From Larix kaempferi (taxonomy: Eukaryota > Streptophyta > Pinopsida > Pinales > Pinaceae): 64,000 nucleotides of DNA. Shown here piece by piece: positions 56,621 through 64,000 of the stretch. Numbering within the stretch: the stretch's first letter is position 1; each line of letters begins with the position of its first letter. Where the stretch lies: positions 18,621,501-18,685,500 of the forward strand of contig BSBM01000904.1 in assembly GCA_027924585.1 (NCBI GenBank), read 5' to 3'. Both the position numbers and the translations under genes were made by a program. The notes below the pieces were generated by a model that was not told the DNA's origin, made no database searches, and saw only the letters and a list, made by a program, of their open reading frames with translations.

Positions 56621-59394
56621 TTTCTCTTGTGGGAATAATGGTGGTGAGCATGTTATTTGTTAGATCTATATGAACAATGGTCATGGGTCATTTGTAGGGC
56701 AGTCGACTTCTAGTTAGTAACCCTCTTCACTTAGCAACACATGCGTGTTAATGTAGAAATGCTCATTGTGGGAGGCCCTTAAAATAAAAAAATTATTCAA
56801 TTGTCATTCTTCTTGGAGGCATAGTCTTTGTTAGTGACTCCCTAAGAAGACTTCCCTTTTCAATTTCTCGACTACTTTATGGCCACCCTATTGTGCTTGT
56901 CCCTTTTTCAATAGCTTGGATACAAGGTTGTAAGACATTTTTGTTGGTATTTCTTTATCAATGCATGTGGCATTTTGTATGCAAATAGGTGGTAAATGAG
57001 ACGGGTTGGCTTGTGCATTGGCCTCAGGTCATTTGTATTAGAGTTGGATTCTAGATTTCCATTGTTTACAACTCAATAACATATGAGAGGTAGTTCTTGG
57101 CCATGCTCATTTAAGAAGGCACAAATAAATGAACATGTTTCCATTCTACTTGAGAGCTTCAAGGCTCACTTTGGTTCCCTAAGAGGGTTTCCTTTTATAA
57201 TCTCTCATCAGATTTTCATCAAAAGTGGCCTATCATGTGGCAAGCATGTTGCTTGAATGGATACAACAAATTGTACCTTTGGTTTCCTTGTTGAGGGAAG
57301 TGCCAGTGAATAGTAATGGTAAATGAGTTTATTGTTAAGTCCACTTAAACAATGACAATGGGTCATTTGAACAATGGCCAACTTCTAGTTCACAACCCTC
57401 TCCACTTAGTAACACATGAGTGTTAATGTGGTAATGCTCATCACAGTAGGCACTTAAATAAACAAAGGCTTTGTCATTCTTTTTGGAAGCTTCATGTTTA
57501 TTGGTGGATCCCTAAGAGGGATTTACTATTCAATGTCTCAACTATTTTATGGCCACCCTATTGTGCTTGCCCCTTTTTTAGTGGCTTAGTTGAAAGGACA
57601 AAGAGTATTTTAATTGGCATTTATTTTTTTATGAATATTCTTTGTGTACATAAGTGGTAAAGGAGATGGGTGAGCTTGATCATTGGCCTTTAGTCATTTG
57701 TAGGTAGGTTTAACGTCAATTTTCCATTGTTTACAAATTAATAATAGATGCGAGGCAATTTTTGTCCATGCTCGTTTTGGGAGGCACGTATAAATATATC
57801 TTTTTCCATTCTAGTTGGGAGGTTTAGGGCTCACTCTAGCTCCCTAAGAGGGTTTGTCTTTTGCAATTTCTTATTGGATTTGCGTCACAAGTAAATCATG
57901 AGGATAGTGTGTTTCTTGAATGGTAGTTACAACATATTGTACTTATGATTTCTCTGTCAAGGGAAGTTTCATTTTGTGTGAAAAATGGTGCAAATTTACC
58001 TAAACAATGGCCATGTGCCATTTGAGGAGTGGTCGACTTATAGTTTGCAACCCTCTCCACTTGGTAACACATGAATGGTAATGTGGCAATGTTCATCATG
58101 GTAGGAAGTTAAATAAACATTTTTTCCATCCTTCTTAGTGGCTCCCTCAACAAGTTTTCCTTTTCATTGTCTTGAATACTTTATGGCCACCCCTATTCTA
58201 GTTGTTCCTTTTTCAATAGCTTAGTTAAAAATCCAAAATGTATTTTTGTCAACATGTCTTTGTTGATGCTTGTGGCATTTTGTGCATACAAAGGTGGTAA
58301 AGAAGACAGGTCAACGTCAACATGGCCTTGAATCATTTGTAAGGGGTTTGGCCTTCAGTTTTCATTGTTTACACTTAGTAACAAATGAGAGGTAGCCGTT
58401 GGACATTTTGGGTAGACACCTATGAATGAGATTGTTGTAATTATACTTGAGAGGTTTAAGGGTCATTTTGGTTCTCTAAGAGGACTTTCCTTTTGCAATA
58501 TCTTATAGAATTTGCATCGCAATTGAGTTATGAAGTTAGCATGTTGCTTGAATGGATAGAACATTTCTAGTTGTGATTTAATTTATTTGTCAATGGAAGT
58601 AATATTTCATGTGAATAGTGGTGGTAAACAAGTTAATTGTCATGTTTTCATAAACATTGGCTACATGTCATTTGGAATGCGATTGAATTTGAGTTCGCTA
58701 CACTCTTCACTTGGTAACACATGAGTGGTCATGTCCGTCATGATCATCATGGGAAGAACTTATAAACAAACACTTTACCATTCTTCTTGGAACCTGTGTT
58801 TATTGTGGATCCCTGAGAGGGATTTATTTTTCAATGTCTTAATCACTCTACATAATGGCCACCTTAGTGTGTTTGCTTTAATTATTTTGATGTATTGTGG
58901 ATTCCATTGTTTGTTTGTGGGAGTGTCATTTCATGCCAACAATGGTGGTGAGAAAGTTGTTTCTTGGGTACATGTGAACAATGGCCATGGATCATTTGTA
59001 ATACAATCAAATTCTAGTTTACAACCCTCTCCACTTAGTTACAAATGAGTGGTAACGTGGCAATGATCATCATGCAAGGCACTTATATATAAAAATTCCT
59101 TACCATTCTTCTTGGGGGCTTAGTGTTTGTTTGTGGCTACCTAAGATGACTAACATTTTCATTATGTTGTCTACTTTATGTCCACCCCTATTGTGCTTGT
59201 CCATTTTTCAATGGTTTGGTTGAAAGGATAATGGATTTTCATTGACATTTATTTTTTGAGGAAAGTGGTATTTTTAAAAAACAAATAAATGAGATGGATC
59301 AATAAGAGAATTGTCCTCAAATAATTTGTAAGGGGATCAACTTTTAGTTTGCCATTGTTCACACTAAGAAACATATGAGAGGTATGTTGGTTGT
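56620..59394. repeat. ~330-bp satellite array with dimeric order
   Basis: A conserved ACA(C/T)ATGAG(T/A)GG block recurs at 56737, 57079, 57412, 57743, 58067, 58381, 58717, 59041 and 59371, spacing 314-342 bp. Two monomer types are distinguishable: type A (CTCTCCACTTAGTAACACATGAGTGGTAATG, then TTATGGCCACCC) and type B (CATTGTTTACA..AATAACATATGAGAGG, then CTCTAAGAGGG). The order is A B A B A B A A B. Short ORFs such as 57896-58099 and 58725-59048 are shadows of the repeat. Confidence 0.85.
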
Positions 59395-60934
59395 GGAGCC
59401 TGATCTTCCTTATTCATAGGTCGTGTTTTAGTCGTGTCTGAATCCCATCCCATGATGGGGGGTTTGGGGGTGATTTCCCCCCCAATATAGTCTCCATGGG
59501 GGGTCCAGGGGGGGAAATGACTACATTTTAGGAGCCCTCTCCCTAACGAAAATTTATGAAAAAATGTCTTGTAAAATGTTGTAATTTCATAGTTATGACT
59601 TGGTTAATAATGGGTGATTTACGGGCCCATGGTATTGGGTGTCCCATAGTATTTCCCCATGGTAATCCATCTTTAAAAGGAAGGCATTGTAATACGGATG
59701 TGTATTGTAGCATTGTAAAGATCTCTAGGATTGTGTAAGAGAGACTATGAGAGAGTGAAGAGGAAGTTGCATCGGATGTGATGTAGGTTGTATCCCTTCA
59801 TTTTTTTGATGGTATAATAATAAGGACTATCAATTTCTATGTGGATGTAGCCCATCTTGGGTGAACCATGTTATATTGGTGTCTCTCTTGTATTGTGTTT
59901 ATGTGACTTATTTTGCATCTTGTTTATTGTTATTTCTCTGCGATCCTATTTTTCTAACAATTGGTATCAAATCCAAAGGTCTATTTGGCAGATAAACTCA
60001 TAGGAAAGAAGGGTTCCTAGTTCAAGTGGGAGCAATGGCGGAAGAAGGAAAGTTTAAGGTCGATAAATTTAACGGCCAAAACTACCAGTTATGAAAGATG
60101 CAAATGGAGGACTATCTATATCAGAAGGATCTATCCTACCATTGGGAGGAAAAGAAAAACAACCAACGACTATGAAGGACGAAGAATGAGACGTTCTTGA
60201 CAGAAAGTCACTGGGAACAATATGGTTGTGCCTGGCTTCGTCAGTGGCTTTCAATATCTCAAAAGAAAAGACAACGTAGGGTCTGATGAGTGCATTGGGT
60301 AAAGTGTATTAAAACCCTCATCCTCCAACAAGGTATTTCTAATGAAACGTTTATTTAATATGAAGATATTAGAAGGTGGATTTGTTGTTGATCATTTAAA
60401 TGAATTTAATACGATTACAAATCAATTAAGTTCTGTAAAAGTGAACTTTGATGATGAGGTTAGGACTCCTTTAATCTTGTGTTCATTGCCGGAAAGCTGG
60501 AACGACTTGGTCATGGCTGTAAGTAACTCTGTCTCTGGTTCAAACACTTTGAAATTTGATGATGTTGTTGGTGTTATTCTTACCGAGGAAATGTGAAGGA
60601 AAAGCACATGTGAGACATCAGGTAATGCGTTGACCATGGAGAGCAGGGAAAGACAAAGCGAGAGAGGAAAGAGCCCAGGTAATCGTAGCAAGTCCACGAA
60701 GGGAAGATCCAAGGCCATACTGGGAAAGATAGAGTGTTGGAACTGTGGAAAGAAATGACATCTTAAAAAAGATTGCATATCTCTAAAGAAGAAAGGAGAT
60801 GGACATCAAGAGACTACTCAGGAAGCAAATGTAGCAGGTGATGTGTTACAAGATGCTTTGATTATTACATTCTAGTGATTACTGGGTAGTAGATTCATGG
60901 GATTCATGTCATGCTACACCCCATAGTGTGAAAT
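59395..60934 (+). mobile_element. Copia element A: 5' LTR, gag and start of protease (truncated)
   Basis: LTR 59395-59959 (TGTTGG...CTAACA, 565 bp), then a degenerate primer-binding site TTGGTATCAAAT at 59961. Gag starts at ATG 60035 and the element stops abruptly at 60934, where copia element B's LTR begins. No second LTR was found. Confidence 0.75.
60035..60934 (+). pseudogene. Copia gag with zinc knuckle and protease start (broken)
   Basis: Reads FKVDKFNGQNYQL-stop-KMQMEDYLYQKDL, the N-terminal pattern of Ty1/copia gag. After frame changes the UBN2-type core is open at 60342-60596 (GGFVVDHLNEFNTITNQL, SLPESWNDLVMAV). A knuckle CWNCGKK-stop-HLKKDC lies at about 60735. The protease start DYWVVDSWDSCHATP at about 60878 has the D-S-G-A motif changed to D-S-W-D. 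Several stops; not functional. Confidence 0.7.
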
Positions 60935-61583
60935 TGTAAGTTACAACATATCATAGAGCTGAGAATACCTCATAGTGAAAGAATGAGAATAAAAGGTGAA
61001 TTACAATGAAAATTGCAATGAAAAGAGCAGTAAAATTAATCATGCATTGGAACTCAGATGGAAGCAGAAATGTGTAAAATTATCCATTAATCAATATAGT
61101 CCAAAAATATGTTACAATAGAGAGAATTCCAATATCCTAGGATAATTTCAGTCTCGGTTTGTCTAGCATAGGAATTGTCGCCACTTGAGTGCTCCGGAAG
61201 ACCCAAACTCAACTTCAACTCAACCAAAACTTAGTTAACTAAAGATACTATCAGTTAACTGACCAAGAAGGGCACATTAGTGAGTTTTTCATGCAAATCA
61301 CTTAGAAAAGGGAACATTAGATCACAAACAGTGGAAATCGGAGCACGAACCCCCCACAAGAGTCAGCTAACTCGAGTGGACTGAACCAGATCACTGAGTT
61401 GGCTCCTAAAATGTAGGGAGCCGACTCTAGTGGTCCTAAAATGATGCATGCAGTGCGCATTAGGTGGATAATGGGTCCTAGATGACATATGCATACCACT
61501 AGGTGGAAAATGACATCAGCAACTACTAGGGAAAAGAAAATAATGCTAAGTAGGACAAGGATGGAGTATTAATTATCCTAACA
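60935..61583 (-). repeat. 3' LTR of copia element B
   Basis: On the minus strand it starts TGTTAGGATAATT at 61583, directly after a polypurine tract TAAGGGGGGG (61584-61593), and ends near TTACA at 60935 (649 bp). Confidence 0.7.
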
Positions 61584-61593
61584 CCCCCCCTTA

Positions 61594-62800
61594 ATCTAAA
61601 CTTGGACATCCTGGGCCATGATTACTGAGACCAAAGGTCACCCATACAATCAAATAAACGATAAAAATAATAATTTTTCATGAAACAAGGAAATGGGGAA
61701 ACCTCATGGGAAACACCCCACCTAAAAAATGAACAGTAGGAAACTCAAACAACCTCCACACCAAGCAGAGAAGGAAAATCTATTTTGAGTGAAAGATTTT
61801 GTAAAAATGTAGGCAATCTGCTCCTATGTAGGATAGTAATGCAGGTGTCGGATTTGGACCTGGATCTGGATCTGCTCCTCTAATGTACCTCCCACTGTTT
61901 CGAAGCTGTATTTGCCAAAACAAGTCTTTCAGAATCCATTCTTGCTACTGGAGAAAATGACTCATTGTAGTCCAAACCATAAACATTTGAGTACCCTTTT
62001 TCAACCAACTGAGCTTTGTACTTGGTTGTAGATCCATCATGGAAAGTCTCTTTGAAGGATTGTGGATTAGACCCCACCATCATGTAGCACCTCAGACTCT
62101 AAGAGAAGTGGATATGTATGGCATAGTGCAAGGTTTGCATCTCGATACTAAGATTTAGTTCTTCTATGGTCAAATGGATCCCCAGCTATGTTCCTAACAG
62201 ATTCAAGGAATTTGTAAGCCCATATTGGCCTTGGCCATGGATTGGGAGCAGGTATTGGATCTAGATCTAGATCTGCTTGAACTTCATACTCAATATCAAT
62301 ATCTTTGTCCTCATCTTCAAAATCTAAAACTGGATCATCAGAAGAGACATCATTCTGGTCTTCATCAAATGCAAATGGAGTAAGCAAAGAGTATGGCAAA
62401 AAATGAGATAATTCATATGCTTTGGAAGCATGTTTTGCAACCCCTTTCGCTATTAACTTCCCATATGAGATCTCTACGATCTCAACTATGTTAGGTCCAA
62501 AAATAACTTTCTTCGGTGAACCTGTGTGTGTCATCTGATAAACATATAACAAATTTGTTGTCAAAGAGAGCACATACAGAACATTTTTGAACTTTCCATG
62601 CTCCATTTGTATTGTCCTTCCCTTCAATAGAGATATTTGAATTATCTTCCATGTGAATACTAGGACCATCATTGAAATCTAAAGAAGAAAATGATTCTTT
62701 GGAGGAAACCATGTGGTTGGAAGCTCCATAATCTATGAGGAAGGCTTGTGATTGTGTAAATCCGGCCTTCAGTGCATGGAATCTCTCATGATCATCTATC
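61594..62800 (-). pseudogene. Copia element B internal region with two large deletions
   Basis: Minus-strand order from high to low coordinate: protease (LIDYGASNHMVSSKESF, about 62735; D-Y-G replaces D-S-G), then the pre-integrase region (FKNVLYVLSLTTNLLYVYQM, then GKLIAKGVAKHASKAYELSH). It passes directly to the acidic post-integrase linker (DPVLDFEDEDKDIDIEYE), so the integrase core is deleted. RT start follows (TKYKAQLVEKGYSNVYGLDY, then SFSPVARM, about 62030-61920). After another deletion comes the RNase H end EQIAYIFTKSFTQN (about 61830). The 5' part beyond about 62800 is lost or cut off by copia element C. Confidence 0.75.
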
Positions 62801-62874
62801 TCACTTCCAAAATCAGTCTCCCTTGTGCCTTATGGGAGGGAAATGTTGTGATGTTCAAGGAGTTTGGTCATTTG

Positions 62875-64000
62875 TGTTGGAACATTTTATATTCCTTGGA
62901 AGGTAATAATGTCTTTGTATTATGTTGGAAGATATCCACAATCTTATGTAAAAGAGTAATGCATTATATCCCATATTAATTATGGTTAAATATACTCTTG
63001 ATATTCATTATTATATAAAGAGATGTTATTTTGGAGAATTATATTATCCCACATGTAATATGTGAGAGTAATTCCTCCTCATCTCTTAGTATATAATGGA
63101 GTCAAGGGAGTCACATCACTCATCATGATCTATACTTTCACAAGTATTGCTATATTGTATTGGGGTTATTGACATTGCTCTCTTGTAAGCTTGAGGGAGA
63201 TATTATGGAGATAATAGAAGACTACCTTCCCATGGACGTAGCCCAATTGAGTGAACCACGTATATCTGGTGTACTCTTTTCTCTTGTTCTCTTTTCTTTA
63301 CTTATTGTTGATATATTATTTTTTTGCATAGACAGTTAAGCTAGTTTAGTTAGATCCATATCTCTGACATGGTAATTATGGAGATAATAGAAGACTACCT
63401 TCCTGTGGACGTAGCCCAATTGGGTGAACCACGTATATCTGGTGTACTCTTTTCTCTTGTTCTCTTTTCTTTACTTATTGTTGATATATTATTGTTTTGC
63501 ATAGATAGGTAAGCTAGTTTAGTTAGATCCATATATCTGACATGGTGTCAGAGCTTGTTGCTATGATATAGCACCTTCTATTGCTTTCAAAACAATATTT
63601 TATCACTTGGGCATTGTTTATTTCTTGTAGATTTGCTTTCTATCTGGTAGCCATTAGGCTTCTCTTCAGATCTGGGCATATTTCTACAGTTTTTACTTCT
63701 AACCCTAACCTTGTTGTGTAGATTTTTGCAGAAATTTTTCAGGGGTTTCTTGATTGTTTTTTTGTAGATCTATATGATTTTTTTATTCTCCTCAAGGAGA
63801 TCTATCTTTCGGTTGTCAAAACGGCAATTTTCGTCCAAGTTCGGTAGACTTTGTGCAGGTTTCCGTGTTCGACAGATTCGACACTGTTTTCTGCCTTAAA
63901 CTGGACACTCACGACTTTTCTTCGCTGGAACCTGTGGTTAACTGCAACTATTCCGACTATGAACCCGCGAATACTCTGCAGACTCGCAGCATCCCAATGC
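62875..64000 (+). mobile_element. Copia element C: 5' LTR and leader, continues past the window
   Basis: LTR 62875-63542 (TGTTGGAACATT...TCTGACA, 668 bp), followed directly by the primer-binding site TGGTGTCAGAGC (63543-63554). The remaining 446 bases look like an untranslated leader; no gag start is recognisable before the window ends. The LTR carries the GTAGCCCAATTG(A/G)GTGAACCACGTATATCT module seen in copia element A. Confidence 0.75.
63202..63542 (+). repeat. 173-bp tandem duplication of the LTR end in copia C
   Basis: ATTATGGAGATAATAGAAGA starts at 63202 and again at 63375. The first unit ends with TCTGACA followed by TGGT (63363-63373), the same four bases that begin the primer-binding site. 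Confidence 0.9.

Noticed and set aside
1-64000. CRISPR arrays, bacterial operons, rRNA or canonical tRNA genes
   Set aside because: None seen. Tandem repeats here lack spacer structure, and tRNA-like boxes occur only inside SINEs.

Overview
This window looks like intergenic plant nuclear DNA from a large, repeat-rich genome. It has one intact, intron-containing nuclear gene on the minus strand, surrounded by LTR retrotransposons, LINE tails, SINEs, a MITE-like hairpin, satellites and AT-rich filler. A gymnosperm or conifer is my best guess, from the gene density and element types; that is inference, and no sequence here proves it.

The gene (27966-35786, minus) encodes plastid 4-hydroxy-3-methylbut-2-enyl diphosphate reductase (HDR/IspH), the last enzyme of the MEP isoprenoid pathway. 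I resolved ten exons with GT-AG junctions that join in phase into 486 codons, with all three iron-sulfur cysteines present. Intron 1 (2.6 kb) holds diverged tandem repeats interrupted by a tRNA-derived SINE with a clean target duplication.

Layout. 1-5.5 kb: non-coding DNA, a short tandem array and a 5'-truncated LINE inserted in it (2426-3762). 5.5-18.7 kb: a decayed LRR pseudogene, a broken unknown ORF, a MITE-like foldback, microsatellites, a G-poor C-rich tract, a small unknown ORF and a decayed protease-plus-coiled-coil ORF. 18.73-24.24 kb: a Ty3/gypsy element with two 1761-bp LTRs whose inside is only gag and protease. 24.9-27.7 kb: a LINE remnant split by an 843-bp poly-A retrocopy. 27.9-35.8 kb: HDR. 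36.7-43.4 kb: a LINE tail, first copy of a 1.2-kb repeat, SINEs and AT-rich DNA. 43.409-52.782 kb: a nearly intact Ty3/gypsy chromovirus-like element with 1725-bp LTRs and a 5-bp duplication (GCAGT). Its leader carries a CpG-rich 31-bp palindromic tandem repeat. 53.15-59.4 kb: second copy of the 1.2-kb repeat, a truncated minus-strand gypsy element, and a ~330-bp satellite array. 59.4-64 kb: three copia fragments side by side (+, -, +), the last running off the window.

Only HDR is clearly a functional host gene. The gypsy element at 43.4 kb is the youngest LTR element here (about 23 LTR substitutions in 1725 bp by hand comparison), but a stop codon and a frameshift at the start of its reverse transcriptase break the polyprotein.
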